Shown piece by piece: positions 8,536-18,641 of a stretch of DNA of 64,000 nt (position 1 is its first letter; each line of letters starts with the position of its first letter). The stretch is from Rhizobium favelukesii (GTDB lineage: Bacteria; Pseudomonadota; Alphaproteobacteria; Rhizobiales; Rhizobiaceae): NCBI RefSeq assembly GCF_000577275.2, contig NZ_HG916852.1, forward strand, positions 1,863,001-1,927,000, read 5' to 3'. Under the pieces are notes generated by a model. The model saw only the letters and a list, made by a program, of their open reading frames with translations, did no database searches and was not told the DNA's origin. Made by a program: the position numbers and the translations under genes.

Positions 8536-9558
8536 ATGTCTTCGACACATCCAGTGGCGCATGAAGAAATCTCGCCGGCCTTGCTGGTCGATGCGATGTT
8601 CGCATTTCGGAAAACGGCCGCGATCAAGGCGGCAATCGAATTCGATCTTTTCACGAAACTTGGCGGGGAAGGCCGCACGGCGACAATCCTCGCGTCGGAA
8701 TTGGGCTGCGCCGAGCGCGGAGTGCGTATTCTCTGCGACTTTCTGGTGGTTTCGGGATTCTTGACGAAGAGCGGCGAGACTTACGGGCTGACGCCGTCGA
8801 GCCAGATCTTTCTCGATCGGCGTTCGCCTGCCTATATGGGAGCAGCAATCGATTTCCTGGCTTCTCCGCAAATGGTGTCGTTGTTCCTAGACGACCCGGC
8901 CGCCTATGTTCGTAATGGCGGCTCCGTCGGCTTGGCGAACGTGGCGCCGGATAATCCCATATGGGTCAAGTTTGCCAGAGCCATGGGGGCATTCACCGGC
9001 GCAAGCGCGAAGGCCGTGGCATCGGACGTGGCGACATGGTCAAAACCGCCAAGCAAGGTGCTGGACATTGCCGCCGGTCCCGGCGCTTTCGGTATTGAAA
9101 TCGCGAAAGTATCGCCATCGGCAAGCGTGGTCGCACTCGATTGGAAGCCGGTTCTTGCGGTGACTGAGGAGAATGCGACGAATGCGGGGGTGGTGGCGCG
9201 CTTCACCTTCCAGCCCGGCAGCGCTTTCGACGTCGATTGGGGCAGCGGCTATGACCTGATCTTGCTGCCGAACTTCCTCCATCATTTCGACGTCGATGGC
9301 TGCGTCACGCTCTTGAAGAAGGCGCGCGCGAGCCTGGTGCCTGGAGGCCGTGTTGCGATTGTCGAGTTCGTTCCGAACGAGGATCGTGTGTCGCCCGAAT
9401 TTCCGGCTGCTTTTGCCATGGTCATGCTGGCGACGACGCCGAAGGGCGACGCCTACACCGAGCGGGAGCTTGCCGACATGGCCAAGTCAGCCGGTTTTCC
9501 TGACGTCGTCACGAAACCGCTGCCACCATCACCAGCGAGCCTGATCTTCCTGGAGTGA
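8536..9558 (+). CDS. SAM-dependent O-methyltransferase with dimerisation domain
   Basis: This 340-residue protein, starting at MSSTHPVAHEE with GGGAGG before it, has an N-terminal winged-helix dimerisation domain (about 10-95, pattern AIKAAIEFDLFTKLG...LASELGCAERGVRILCDFL) and a C-terminal class I methyltransferase domain. SAM-binding motif I is VLDIAAGPGAFGIEIAK, and the acidic end of strand 2 is in VVALDW. The pattern matches acetylserotonin/caffeate-type O-methyltransferases and bacterial antibiotic or bacteriochlorophyll-type homologues. Substrate is unknown. It is convergent with phaC, 24 bp away. Confidence 0.85.
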   Translation: MSSTHPVAHEEISPALLVDAMFAFRKTAAIKAAIEFDLFTKLGGEGRTATILASELGCAERGVRILCDFLVVSGFLTKSGETYGLTPSSQIFLDRRSPAYMGAAIDFLASPQMVSLFLDDPAAYVRNGGSVGLANVAPDNPIWVKFARAMGAFTGASAKAVASDVATWSKPPSKVLDIAAGPGAFGIEIAKVSPSASVVALDWKPVLAVTEENATNAGVVARFTFQPGSAFDVDWGSGYDLILLPNFLHHFDVDGCVTLLKKARASLVPGGRVAIVEFVPNEDRVSPEFPAAFAMVMLATTPKGDAYTERELADMAKSAGFPDVVTKPLPPSPASLIFLE

Positions 9559-9582
9559 CGAAGCCGAGCAGGAATATCGCGC

Positions 9583-11421
9583 TCAGACGCGCTCCATCAC
9601 ATAGCTTCCCGGCGCCTCTTCGATGGCGTTGAGCGCGGCGCCGCCCGGCTTGCGGGCGGGCACGCGCTTGCCGTCCTTCGCCTCGATCCAGGCTTGCCAG
9701 TGTGGCCACCATGAGCCGGCATTCTCGGCCGCTTCGGTAAGCCACGTGTCGTAGTCGCCCTTTGCAGCGCCTCCCGTCCAGTATTGGTACTTCTTCTTGT
9801 CCGGCGGATTGACGACCCCGGCGATATGACCGGAGCCCGCCAGCACGAAATCGACTTTGCCGCCGAAGAACTGGCTTCCGACAAACACCGACTTGGCCGG
9901 CGCGATGTGATCTTCGCGGGCGGCGAGATTGTAGATCGGAATCTTGACGTCCTTCAGCGACAGCGTTTGACCGTCGAGGATCATCTCGTTCGCGGTCAGT
10001 GCGTTCCTGAGGTAACAATTGCGCAGGTAGAAGGCGTGGTTTGCCGCCGCCATGCGAGTGGAATCGGCGTTCCAGAAGAGAAGGTCGAAGGGCATCGGTT
10101 CCTGGCCCTTCAGGTAGTTATTTACGAAATAGGGCCAGATCAGTTCCGAGGCCCGCAGCATGTTGAAGGCGGTCGCCATCTTCGAGCCGTCGAGATAGCC
10201 GATCTCGTCCATATGGGCCTCTAGTCGCCCCAACTGCTCCTCGTCGACGAAGACCTTGAGATCGCCGGCATAAGTGAAGTCCACCTGCGTCGTGAAGAGG
10301 GTGGCGGTCTTGATCCGCTTGTTCTTCTCCTTGGCGTGCAACGCCAGCGTTGCGGCAAGCAGTGTGCCGCCCACGCAGTAACCAATGGCGTTTGCTTCCT
10401 TCTCGCCCGTCGCCTTCTCGATCGTATCGAGGGCAAAGTCGATGCCTTCGCGCGCATAGGCCGCCCAATCCTTCTGAGCATGGCGCGCGTCCGGATTGAC
10501 CCAGGAGATGACAAAAACGGTTTGCCCCTGATCGACACACCATTTGATGAATGATTTCTGTGGGTTAAGGTCTAGGATGTAGAACTTGTTGATCCACGGC
10601 GGGCAGATGAGGAGAGGGCGCTTCAGCACCGTCTCGGTCGTTGGCTCGTACTGGATGATCTGGCAGATTTCGTTCTGCGCGATCACCTTGCCCGCGGTGA
10701 GCGCCATGTCGCGTCCGACGGCGAATTTGGTCATGTCGGTCTGGCGAAGCTTAAGGTCGCCATGGCCCTTGACGATGTCCTCGGCGAGCATCTTCATGCC
10801 ACGCACCAGGTTCTCGCCGCTCGTCGCGATCGTTTCCCGGTAAAGCTGCGGGTTTGTTGCAACGAAATTGGTCGGCGAGAGAGCGGCCGTTATCTGCTTC
10901 ACATAAAAACCGGCCTTGTGCTTCGTGTGCTCGTCGAGGCCCTCGGTTTCGGCCACGATCTTTTCGGCCCAATCAGCGGTGATCAGGTATACCTGCTTCA
11001 GGAATTCGAAGAACGGGTTCTTCTGCCAATCCTCGTCGGCAAAGCGCTTGTCCTTGCTGTCCGGTTCCGGCGCCGGCGTTTCGCCCTGCATCCGTTGCAT
11101 CGAGCGCATCCAGATGCCGAAGTAGCTGCTCATCAGCTGCGTCTGCGCTTCGAAGGTGCGGCGCGGATCGGAAATCCAGTATTCGGTGACCTTGGAGAGC
11201 GTCTTGACCATGTCGGTCACCGGCTCCGCCGCATTTTGTGCAATCTCGCCACGTTCGCGTGGCGCGAGCCAGGCCGTAGCCGCCTTGCCGAGATTCTCGA
11301 GCGCGCGGGCGAAATTGATCGCCATGGCCTCGGGATCTTTCAACAGGTAGGGATCCAGGTCCTTTGCATCAAAGCCCTGGCTCTTTGCCTTGTCGCCGTT
11401 TTCCTGCTTGCTGTCGGTCAC
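9583..11421 (-). CDS. phaC: Class I poly(R)-hydroxyalkanoate synthase
   Basis: This 612-residue enzyme polymerises (R)-3-hydroxyacyl-CoA into PHB granules in the cytosol. The lipase-like box GYCVGG holds the catalytic cysteine. The catalytic Asp lies in AAREDHIAPAKSVF and the His in GSGHIAGVVNPP. The N-terminal PhaC domain with the ADWAEKIV...KAGFYVKQ region is also clear, and the length is normal for class I enzymes. In rhizobia the synthase supports carbon storage in free-living cells. Its gene is divergent from a small lipoprotein gene, with about 150 bp between for promoters. Confidence 0.95.
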   Translation of the reverse strand: MTDSKQENGDKAKSQGFDAKDLDPYLLKDPEAMAINFARALENLGKAATAWLAPRERGEIAQNAAEPVTDMVKTLSKVTEYWISDPRRTFEAQTQLMSSYFGIWMRSMQRMQGETPAPEPDSKDKRFADEDWQKNPFFEFLKQVYLITADWAEKIVAETEGLDEHTKHKAGFYVKQITAALSPTNFVATNPQLYRETIATSGENLVRGMKMLAEDIVKGHGDLKLRQTDMTKFAVGRDMALTAGKVIAQNEICQIIQYEPTTETVLKRPLLICPPWINKFYILDLNPQKSFIKWCVDQGQTVFVISWVNPDARHAQKDWAAYAREGIDFALDTIEKATGEKEANAIGYCVGGTLLAATLALHAKEKNKRIKTATLFTTQVDFTYAGDLKVFVDEEQLGRLEAHMDEIGYLDGSKMATAFNMLRASELIWPYFVNNYLKGQEPMPFDLLFWNADSTRMAAANHAFYLRNCYLRNALTANEMILDGQTLSLKDVKIPIYNLAAREDHIAPAKSVFVGSQFFGGKVDFVLAGSGHIAGVVNPPDKKKYQYWTGGAAKGDYDTWLTEAAENAGSWWPHWQAWIEAKDGKRVPARKPGGAALNAIEEAPGSYVMERV

Positions 11422-11575
11422 GCGTTTCCTCCGGCGGCAGCATGTTCCTGCAAATCGAGTTGTACATCTGGAAAGATCGATAAAACAAGTTCCGCTGATG
11501 CTCGCTCGTGCTATTGCTTTGTGGCGGCGACGAATTTAACAGTCGAAGCACCTCAGGATTTGGGACCTCTGGCAC

Positions 11576-11992
11576 ATGACGAAAAACGGCATTCGCACCA
11601 TCGCAAACGTGACCTGCATCGCGCTCATCGGCGCTGCCGCGGCCATGACGCTTGCCGGATGCATGCAAACGCCTGAGGAAAAGGCCGCCTTCGCGGCCAG
11701 GCAAGCGGCGCCGACGCCCGTTGTCATGAACGCGACAAAGGGTGAGGCGCCCACCCAAAGCGGCCTTTCGCATTACAAGGACGGCTACCCGGGATTCGGT
11801 GCGCCGCTGACAGCCGCAAACGTTCAGATGAGTGACGACGAGGCCGGCGGGCTTCAGAAAAAGCTGACCGCACTCGGCGCCCAGCGCAACGCCGGCACCA
11901 TTTCGGAAGCCGAGTATCTGCGTCGTGTTGCGGAATATCGCAAGCTCGCGGCTGAGCACGGCGCCGAAACGCTCTCCGAAATCGCCAATTAG
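11576..11992 (+). CDS. Small lipoprotein, function unknown
   Basis: The 138-residue product has a lipoprotein signal peptide with lipobox LAGC (Cys about residue 29). The mature part is Ala-rich, with a C-terminal helix pair containing LTALGAQRNAGTISEAEYLRRVAEYRKLA, which resembles the short SHOCT-type oligomerisation motif (a length of chain plus G-x-I-[ST]-x-x-E[YF]). It lies between phaC and the aminotransferase. Envelope location is expected. Confidence 0.75.
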   Translation: MTKNGIRTIANVTCIALIGAAAAMTLAGCMQTPEEKAAFAARQAAPTPVVMNATKGEAPTQSGLSHYKDGYPGFGAPLTAANVQMSDDEAGGLQKKLTALGAQRNAGTISEAEYLRRVAEYRKLAAEHGAETLSEIAN

Positions 11993-12216
11993 GCCTTGCC
12001 TTCGCTGCTATTTGGAAGCAAAGCCTTCCGACAGTAGCGGAAGATCAATTTTTCCTGATAATGCGCGGCCTGCACGGCTTTCCGTCAAACAAATGCCTTG
12101 TGACGCAAGTCTGATGAATACGGCGTTGGCGATTCTGAAGTTCGTATCGCGAACAGCCGGGAATTAGGACGAACTTCGAGCGCGGTCGTGGTGGCCGCAT
12201 TTCCGTGGGGAAAGAA

Positions 12217-13434
12217 ATGGAAGAGTTTCACAAAGTCCGGCGTTTGCCGCCTTACGTTTTCGAACAGGTCAACCGTTTGAAAGCGAGCGCGCGAGCGGGC
12301 GGGGCCGATATCATCGATCTCGGCATGGGAAACCCTGACCTTCCGACCCCGAAGGCGATCGTCGACAAGCTCTGCGAAGTTGTCCAGGATCCGCGCACGC
12401 ATCGCTATTCGTCGTCCAAGGGCATTCCCGGCCTGCGCCGGGCCCAGGCTGCCTACTACGCCCGCCGCTTCGGCGTGAAGCTCAACCCGGACACGCAGGT
12501 CGTCGCGACGCTGGGCTCCAAGGAAGGCTTCGCCAATATGGCGCAGGCGATCACCGCACCGGGCGACGTCATCCTCTGCCCGAACCCGACCTATCCGATC
12601 CACGCCTTCGGTTTCCTGATGGCTGGCGGCGTCATCCGCTCGATGTCGGTCGAGCCGGACGAAAGCTTCTTCCCGCCGCTGGAACGTGCCGTCCGTCATT
12701 CTATTCCGAAACCGCTGGCGCTGATCCTCAACTATCCGTCCAACCCGACGGCGTTTGTGGCAACGCTGGACTTCTACAAGGACGTCATCGCTTTCGCCAA
12801 GAAGCACGACATCATCGTGCTTTCCGACCTTGCCTATTCGGAAATCTACTTCGATGGCGAGCCGCCTCCGTCGGTTCTGGAAGTTCCGGGCGCAATGGAT
12901 GTGACGGTCGAGTTCACCTCGATGTCGAAGACCTTCTCGATGCCGGGCTGGCGCATGGGCTTTGCCGTCGGCAACGAGCGGCTGATCGCGGCCTTGACAC
13001 GTGTCAAATCCTACCTCGATTATGGCGCGTTCACGCCGATCCAGGTGGCGGCAACGCACGCGCTGAATGGCGACGGTTCGGACATTGCGGAGGTCCGCAA
13101 CGTTTACAAGCGCCGCCGCGACGTCATGGTGGATACCTTTGGCAAGGCTGGCTTCGAGGTGCCGCCACCGGCGGCGACGATGTTTGCCTGGGCCAAGATC
13201 CCGGAAAAGTTCCGGCATCTCGGTTCGCTGGAATTCTCCAAACTGCTGGTCGAGAAAGCCGACGTGGCGGTAGCGCCTGGCATCGGTTTCGGCGAAATGG
13301 GCGATGACTATGTCCGTCTCGCACTGGTGGAGAATGAGCATCGCATTCGCCAGGCTGCTCGCAACATCAAGAAGTTCATGTCGACGGCGGATGAGACGAT
13401 GCACAACGTCATCTCGCTCAACGCACATCGCTGA
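12217..13434 (+). CDS. Class I/II aminotransferase (AlaC / LL-DAP aminotransferase-like)
   Basis: This 405-residue PLP enzyme starts at MEEFHKVRRLPPYVF; a GTG four codons upstream is the alternative start. Fold-type I marks are NYPSNPT (PLP phosphate/ring contact), DLAYSEIYFDG (Asp to pyridine N) and SMSKTFSMPGWRMGF with the Schiff-base lysine. Close relatives are annotated as LL-diaminopimelate or alanine/aspartate-type aminotransferases. It is followed by a hairpin and then hom, so an amino-acid biosynthetic role (aspartate/alanine family) fits. Confidence 0.88.
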   Translation: MEEFHKVRRLPPYVFEQVNRLKASARAGGADIIDLGMGNPDLPTPKAIVDKLCEVVQDPRTHRYSSSKGIPGLRRAQAAYYARRFGVKLNPDTQVVATLGSKEGFANMAQAITAPGDVILCPNPTYPIHAFGFLMAGGVIRSMSVEPDESFFPPLERAVRHSIPKPLALILNYPSNPTAFVATLDFYKDVIAFAKKHDIIVLSDLAYSEIYFDGEPPPSVLEVPGAMDVTVEFTSMSKTFSMPGWRMGFAVGNERLIAALTRVKSYLDYGAFTPIQVAATHALNGDGSDIAEVRNVYKRRRDVMVDTFGKAGFEVPPPAATMFAWAKIPEKFRHLGSLEFSKLLVEKADVAVAPGIGFGEMGDDYVRLALVENEHRIRQAARNIKKFMSTADETMHNVISLNAHR

Positions 13435-13450
13435 TATAATCCCCCTCAAT

Positions 13451-13475
13451 GGCAGCCGCTCCGGCGGCTGCCTTT
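13451..13475 (+). terminator. Hairpin between aminotransferase and hom
   Basis: GGCAGCCGC (13451-13459) pairs with GCGGCTGCC (13464-13472) around a 4-nt loop and is followed by a short T run (TTT). It probably ends or attenuates aminotransferase transcription before hom. The T tract is weak, so partial read-through is likely. Confidence 0.55.
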
Positions 13476-13499
13476 CATGACACATTTCAGGATCAATCC

Positions 13500-14822
13500 A
13501 TGGCAGATGCCCTCAAAATCGGCATTGCGGGCTTGGGCACCGTTGGTGCTTCGCTTGTCCGTATCATTCAGCAGCGCAGCAATGAGCTTGCCGCAACATG
13601 CGGGCGCCCGATCCTGATTACGGGCGTTTCCGCCCGCGACAAGAGCAAGGACCGCGGCATCGACGTCGGCGGCATCGAGTGGTTCGACCGGCCGGAGGAC
13701 CTGGCGGAGAAGGGCGACATCGATGTCTTCGTCGAACTCATGGGTGGCGTCGACGGTTCGGCAAACACCTCCGTGCGCGCGGCGCTCCAACGTGGTCTCC
13801 ATGTGGTGACCGCGAACAAGGCGCTGCTTGCCTATCATGGCGTCGAACTGGCAACGCTCGCAGAAGAGAAGGGCGTGCTGCTGAACTTTGAAGCAGCCGT
13901 CGCCGGCGGCATTCCCGTCATCAAGGCACTACGCGAATCTCTGACGGGTAACACGATTTCCCGCATCTATGGGATCATGAACGGTACCTGCAATTACATC
14001 CTGACGAAGATGGAGAAGGAGGGCCTGTCCTTTGCCGATTGCCTGAAGGAGGCCCAGCGTCTCGGTTATGCCGAAGCCGATCCGGCCTTCGACATCGAGG
14101 GCAATGACACGGCCCACAAGCTCTCCATTCTCACCACGCTTGCGTTCGGAAACCAGATCGCAGCCGACGACATCTATCTCGAAGGCATCACCAACATCTC
14201 GATCGAGGACATTCACGCTGCTGCCGATCTCGGCTACCGCATCAAGCTGCTCGGCGTTGCACAGCGGACGGATACCGGCATTGAACAGCGCGTGCATCCG
14301 ACGATGGTGCCCGTCGATTCTGTCATTGCACAGGTCGACGGCGTGACGAATGCCGTTGCGATTGAGTCCGACGTTCTCGGTGAACTGCTGATGGTCGGCC
14401 CGGGCGCTGGCGGCAATGCAACGGCTTCGTCGGTGCTCGGCGACATCGCCGACATCGCTAAAAGCCGCCCCGGCGCACAGCGTGTGCCGGTTCTCGGCCA
14501 TCCCGCCAAATCGCTCGAGCCGTACCGCAAGGCGCAAATGCAGAGCCACGAAGGCGGATATTTCATTCGCCTGACCGTGCTCGATCGCACTGGCGTGTTT
14601 GCAAGCGTCGCCACCCACATGGCGGAAAACCATATCTCGCTGGAGTCGATTGTTCAGCGCTCGAAGCAGCATTTGGCGCCGTCGCATCACCAGACAATCA
14701 TCATGGTCACCCATGCGACGACGGAGGATTCCGTTCGCAAGGCGGTCGCTGCGATCAAGGGCGAGGGGTATCATGTCGGCGAGCCCCAGGTGATCCGCAT
14801 CGAGCGGCCCAAGGAAGACTGA
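13500..14822 (+). CDS. hom: Homoserine dehydrogenase
   Basis: This 440-residue cytosolic enzyme reduces aspartate semialdehyde to homoserine, on the way to threonine and methionine. The NAD(P)-binding start is KIGIAGLGTVG (residues 6-16). The catalytic domain contains the family signature region GIMNGTCNYILTKME and AEADPAFDIEGNDTAHKL with the catalytic Lys/Asp region. The C-terminal ACT domain (about 355-435) has RLTVLDRTGVFASVATHMAENHISLESI, for threonine feedback. The start at MADALKIG is chosen because the upstream frame overlaps the hairpin. Confidence 0.95.
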   Translation: MADALKIGIAGLGTVGASLVRIIQQRSNELAATCGRPILITGVSARDKSKDRGIDVGGIEWFDRPEDLAEKGDIDVFVELMGGVDGSANTSVRAALQRGLHVVTANKALLAYHGVELATLAEEKGVLLNFEAAVAGGIPVIKALRESLTGNTISRIYGIMNGTCNYILTKMEKEGLSFADCLKEAQRLGYAEADPAFDIEGNDTAHKLSILTTLAFGNQIAADDIYLEGITNISIEDIHAAADLGYRIKLLGVAQRTDTGIEQRVHPTMVPVDSVIAQVDGVTNAVAIESDVLGELLMVGPGAGGNATASSVLGDIADIAKSRPGAQRVPVLGHPAKSLEPYRKAQMQSHEGGYFIRLTVLDRTGVFASVATHMAENHISLESIVQRSKQHLAPSHHQTIIMVTHATTEDSVRKAVAAIKGEGYHVGEPQVIRIERPKED

Positions 14823-14985
14823 AAACTCTTCCCTCCGACCACATCGACATTGCCTGAGGCGCGCCGCGGCAGACTTGCCCGTGCGTCCACAGCTAACGTC
14901 GCCCGCCTCGTCCAAAACCGTTGTGCGACCGCGCGAAGGCGCATAAGCTGCCGATATCACTCCGGTCCCGGGGTGGTGACAAGCG

Positions 14986-16806
14986 ATGAGGGCAGCAGAC
15001 CACATGGAACTTCCGGCCGATCCGGTGCAACGCGCATTTCTGGGGGTGGAGAAGTCCGTCTTGGACAACCGCTGGATATCGCGCCTGGATCAAGCCGGTC
15101 AGAACCGGGCGCTCGCCATGTCCCAGATGCACGGAATGCCTGAGCTCATTGCGCGCGTTCTCGCTGGACGTGGTGTCACCGTCGATGAGGCGCTGGAGTT
15201 TCTTGATCCGACGCTTCGCGGCTTGATGCCCGACCCCTATACGCTGACGGATTGTGAGAAGGCGGCCAAGCGGCTCGCGCAAGCCATTCGCGGTCAGCAG
15301 CAGGTCGCGATTTTCGGTGACTACGATGTCGACGGCGCCTCCTCCTCGGCGCTGATGTTCCGTTTTCTCAAGCACTTTGGCGCCAAGGCCGAGATCTACA
15401 TTCCCGACCGCATTTTCGAGGGCTACGGCCCCAACGCGGCCGCAATCGGCAGCCTGATCGGCAACGGTGCACGGCTGATCGTCACCGTCGATTGCGGGTC
15501 TACCAGCCATGATGCTCTGGCTGAGGCTTGCAGGCGCAACACCGACGTCGTGGTGATTGATCATCACCAGGTGACACATGATTTGCCGCCTTGCCATGCG
15601 CTGGTCAATCCGAACCGCGAGGACGATCTCTCCGGCCAGGGACATCTCTGCGCCGCGGGCGTCGTATTCCTCGTACTCGTCGCGACATTGCGCCTGCTGC
15701 GAGAGGCTGGGGATCCACGCGTGCGATCGATCGACCTGCTGCAATGGCTTGATATTGTCGCGCTTGCGACCGTTTGCGACGTTGTCCCTCTGAAGGGCCT
15801 GAACCGTGCCTATGTCGTCAAGGGGCTGATCGCCGCACGCCATCAGGGCAATGCCGGCCTGTCCGCTCTGTTTCGCAAGGCCGGCCTTGCCGGCCCGGTG
15901 ACACCCTATCACTTTGGCTTCCTGGTTGGCCCGCGCATCAATGCGGGTGGACGCATCGGCGATGCGGCGCTCGGCAGCCGCCTGCTCACCCTGGACGATA
16001 CGGGCGAGGCCGAGGCTATCGCCCAGAAACTGGATGAGCTCAACCGCGACAGGCAGGCGATGGAAGCGGCAATGCTGCAGGAAGCCGAGGCCGAGGCGCT
16101 GGCGGAATACGGGGATGGCGAGGGGGCCTCGGTCATCGTCACTGCGCACGAAAAGTGGCACCCAGGCATCGTCGGCCTGATTGCCGCCCGCCTCAAGGAA
16201 AAATTCAAGCGTCCAGCCTTCGCAATTGCTTTCGATCCATCCGGCAAGGGCACCGGCTCGGGCCGCTCGATCAACGGTTTTGACATGGGCAAGATGGTGC
16301 GCGCGGCAGTCGATGAGGGCTTGCTGGTCAAAGGCGGTGGCCACGCTATGGCCGCCGGTCTCACCGTCGAGCGCGACAAGCTCGGCCACCTGCGCAGTTT
16401 CTTCACCGAGCGTGCCGAAAAGACGGTAGCGGCGCTCGTGGCCAACGAAACCCTGAAAATCGACGGTGCGATTGCTGCCAGCGGTGCAACGATCGATCTG
16501 ATCGATCGCCTGGAGACCGCCGGGCCTTACGGTTCTGGCCATTCTCAACCGCTCTTCGCGATTCCCGCTCATCGAGTCCGCGATTCCCGTCTGGTTGGCG
16601 ACAAGCACGTGAAGGTGACGCTCGAAGCCATGGACGGCGCCCGCCTCGACGGGATTGCTTTTCGGGCCGCCGATACGCTGCTCGGCAGCCTGCTCCTGAA
16701 TTCCAGGGGCGCCAGCCTGCACGTTGCAGGCTCGCTCGGCGCGGACCACTATCAGGGCTCCCGACGCATCCAGTTGCGCGTTCAGGACGCTGCGCCTGCC
16801 CGCTGA
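14986..16806 (+). CDS. recJ: Single-stranded-DNA-specific exonuclease RecJ
   Basis: This 606-residue 5'-3' ssDNA exonuclease acts in RecF-pathway recombination and repair. DHH-family motifs are present: FGDYDVDG (motif I), VDCGSTS (II), VIDHHQ (III, the DHH) and RINAGGRIGDA. The DHHA1 domain has the typical KGGGHAMAAGLTVER, followed by the C-terminal OB-fold region. An in-frame start at MELPADP (about 15004) is possible instead of MRAADHM. It follows hom on the same strand with a 163-bp gap. Confidence 0.94.
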   Translation: MRAADHMELPADPVQRAFLGVEKSVLDNRWISRLDQAGQNRALAMSQMHGMPELIARVLAGRGVTVDEALEFLDPTLRGLMPDPYTLTDCEKAAKRLAQAIRGQQQVAIFGDYDVDGASSSALMFRFLKHFGAKAEIYIPDRIFEGYGPNAAAIGSLIGNGARLIVTVDCGSTSHDALAEACRRNTDVVVIDHHQVTHDLPPCHALVNPNREDDLSGQGHLCAAGVVFLVLVATLRLLREAGDPRVRSIDLLQWLDIVALATVCDVVPLKGLNRAYVVKGLIAARHQGNAGLSALFRKAGLAGPVTPYHFGFLVGPRINAGGRIGDAALGSRLLTLDDTGEAEAIAQKLDELNRDRQAMEAAMLQEAEAEALAEYGDGEGASVIVTAHEKWHPGIVGLIAARLKEKFKRPAFAIAFDPSGKGTGSGRSINGFDMGKMVRAAVDEGLLVKGGGHAMAAGLTVERDKLGHLRSFFTERAEKTVAALVANETLKIDGAIAASGATIDLIDRLETAGPYGSGHSQPLFAIPAHRVRDSRLVGDKHVKVTLEAMDGARLDGIAFRAADTLLGSLLLNSRGASLHVAGSLGADHYQGSRRIQLRVQDAAPAR

Positions 16807-16894
16807 GCTCGGTGGATGTATAGGCGCAGCGTTTCGTTAGACGGCTGCCGTGCCATAGACGTGAGTTCCGGTCCCTGGCGCGGCGATCGTCGCG

Positions 16895-18139
16895 TCAGAT
16901 GAGAATGTGCTGCGTCAAGTCGCTTTCGATGAAGATCATGTTGGGCTTGTAGCCGAGCTCGAGGAACTTCTCGCGGCGTGCCATATCCGCCGCGAAGATT
17001 ATCGTGCTTTCGACCTCTGCTGAGGCGCTATCGTCTAGGTCTGCGGTGACTTCGATTTCTGGCGCTAGACCGACGTCGCGAAGGAGTTCGGTGATCAACG
17101 CCGGATCGGCCATTCCGCTGAGAACCAGCCGGTCAACGCCTGCCGTTGCACTCACCTGGTAGGCGAGGGTCTGCATGGCTACCAGCATCGGGAAGGATTC
17201 GCGCAGCGCTGCCACCTCGGGGTGATTGCCCATGCCGCCAAGTGCCATGCGCGTGTAGAGTTCATAGGCCTTGATGAAATCCTTGCGAACGGCCCAGAAG
17301 CGCACCGCCACCGCCATTCGGTTGAGGGTGAAGACCTTGCACATTTCTTCGTAGATTGCGCGCGATTCCGGCCCTGTGTTGAGCTTTCCGCGCTTGGCGG
17401 CCATGTAGAGGAAGTACTCAAGCCCGCCGCGATATTTATCCCACGCGACCATGACCTCTTCGTTGCCGGTCTGCGAACGGTTGGGCGCCAGCTTCGAGGT
17501 GACGACAGAGCGATAGAAAGGCTGCTTGAGGAAGGCCACTCCACCTTGATCGAGAACGTGCGCGAGATAAGCAAAGAAGCAGAAGCAAAAATCGCGCGGA
17601 ACCCACACGGATCGAAGCGCCGACGATCGGTAGATTGCGATTTCCGGGAAGATGTGGCGTTCAAAAATGAACTGAAACACTTCGACAAAATCATGTCGGC
17701 CAAACTTGATATCCTCATCGACCTTATAGAACGTCGTGAGGTCGCGGTCGGCGATCTCGTCATAGAGATACCAGGAAGCGTGGCACGCGGACACGTCCGA
17801 ATTAGCATCGAGATACGCGACGGCCGCCTTAACGCCATCTGGCATCAGGAAGTCGTCGTCGGCGAGATAGATCGAATACTCGCCAACGGCGTGGCGGAAC
17901 GTGCTCGCGATATTCTTGTATGGCCCGCCGTTGACCGCACGGCGGTGAAAGCGAATGGGAAGGCCCTTGGCGACGAACTCTTCGACCACCTGCGCTGTAT
18001 TGTCGGTCGAGGCATTGTCCGAGATCACGATTTCGTATGAGAAGTCGAAGTCATAGGTTTCGCAATGCTCGAGTGCATTGCGGAGATAGGCCTCCCGATT
18101 GTAGGTCGGGATACATATGCTGAGTTTGATGCCGCTCAA
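16895..18139 (-). CDS. Family 2 glycosyltransferase
   Basis: This 414-residue GT-A fold protein begins KLSICIPTYNREAYLRNAL, with EIVISDNASTDNT (first nucleotide-sugar contacts) and IYLADDDFLMPDG (DDD at the metal site). The C-terminal half (about 230-414) is a separate helical region plus a small Rossmann-like tail (LVLSGMADPALITELL) of unknown role. It probably acts at the inner membrane in surface polysaccharide or glycan assembly. It stands alone between recJ and tRNA-Glu. Confidence 0.85.
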   Translation of the reverse strand: MSGIKLSICIPTYNREAYLRNALEHCETYDFDFSYEIVISDNASTDNTAQVVEEFVAKGLPIRFHRRAVNGGPYKNIASTFRHAVGEYSIYLADDDFLMPDGVKAAVAYLDANSDVSACHASWYLYDEIADRDLTTFYKVDEDIKFGRHDFVEVFQFIFERHIFPEIAIYRSSALRSVWVPRDFCFCFFAYLAHVLDQGGVAFLKQPFYRSVVTSKLAPNRSQTGNEEVMVAWDKYRGGLEYFLYMAAKRGKLNTGPESRAIYEEMCKVFTLNRMAVAVRFWAVRKDFIKAYELYTRMALGGMGNHPEVAALRESFPMLVAMQTLAYQVSATAGVDRLVLSGMADPALITELLRDVGLAPEIEVTADLDDSASAEVESTIIFAADMARREKFLELGYKPNMIFIESDLTQHILI

Positions 18140-18566
18140 TTGAATTGTCTCCGGGGCAGGGGCCTGTCGCCTTCATGGCATTGGTCGAAGGGCGCGGGGC
18201 GCCCGAAATTGTGCGGATCATGATGTCAGAGTAAGGCGTGCGCCCGCGGGACGGCAAAGAAGGTGCCGCCTCTTCTCCATGGGGAACTGCTCCCCAGCGC
18301 GCATCATGACTTCCACCAAGATCGCCTCCGCGATGGCGATATCTGCGCGGCTCGCTTGCCGGCAAAGATCTAGCAATGACTATCTATGGGGCAGAGTTGG
18401 AGCGAGGCTGGTGTTCGCGGCCGCGGAGGAAGCGGCAATGGTCGGTGCGAAAGAAAATCGGAGCGAGGCGCCAGCATCCCACGATATCAGGGGCACCACG
18501 TCAGCGATACCCTTTTGCCCAGCCCACCAGAGGGACAGCGTATGATGCTGATTTTTATTATGAAAA
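18140..18566. other. Gene-free stretch upstream of the glycosyltransferase
   Basis: No credible gene is seen in about 430 bp. It must hold the promoter of the glycosyltransferase gene; I cannot point to exact boxes. Confidence 0.35.
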
Positions 18567-18641
18567 TGGCACGCCCTAGGGGAATCGAACCCCTCTTTAC
18601 AGAATGAGAATCTGTTGTCCTAACCGATAGACGAAGGGCGC
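18567..18641 (-). tRNA. tRNA-Glu (anticodon CTC)
   Basis: The - strand reads GCGCCCT...CTATCGGTTAGGA...AGGGCGTG-CCA. The anticodon stem ACAGA/TCTGT encloses loop TTCTCAT, giving anticodon CTC for GAG codons. The T-arm is GGGG-TTCGATT-CCCC and CCA is encoded. The length is 75 nt including CCA. Confidence 0.93.

Noticed and set aside
12085..13485. 466-codon - strand frame opposite the aminotransferase
   Set aside because: Antisense shadow; the + strand product has complete PLP motifs.
14893..16749. 618-codon - strand frame opposite recJ
   Set aside because: Antisense shadow in GC-rich DNA; recJ carries all the motifs.
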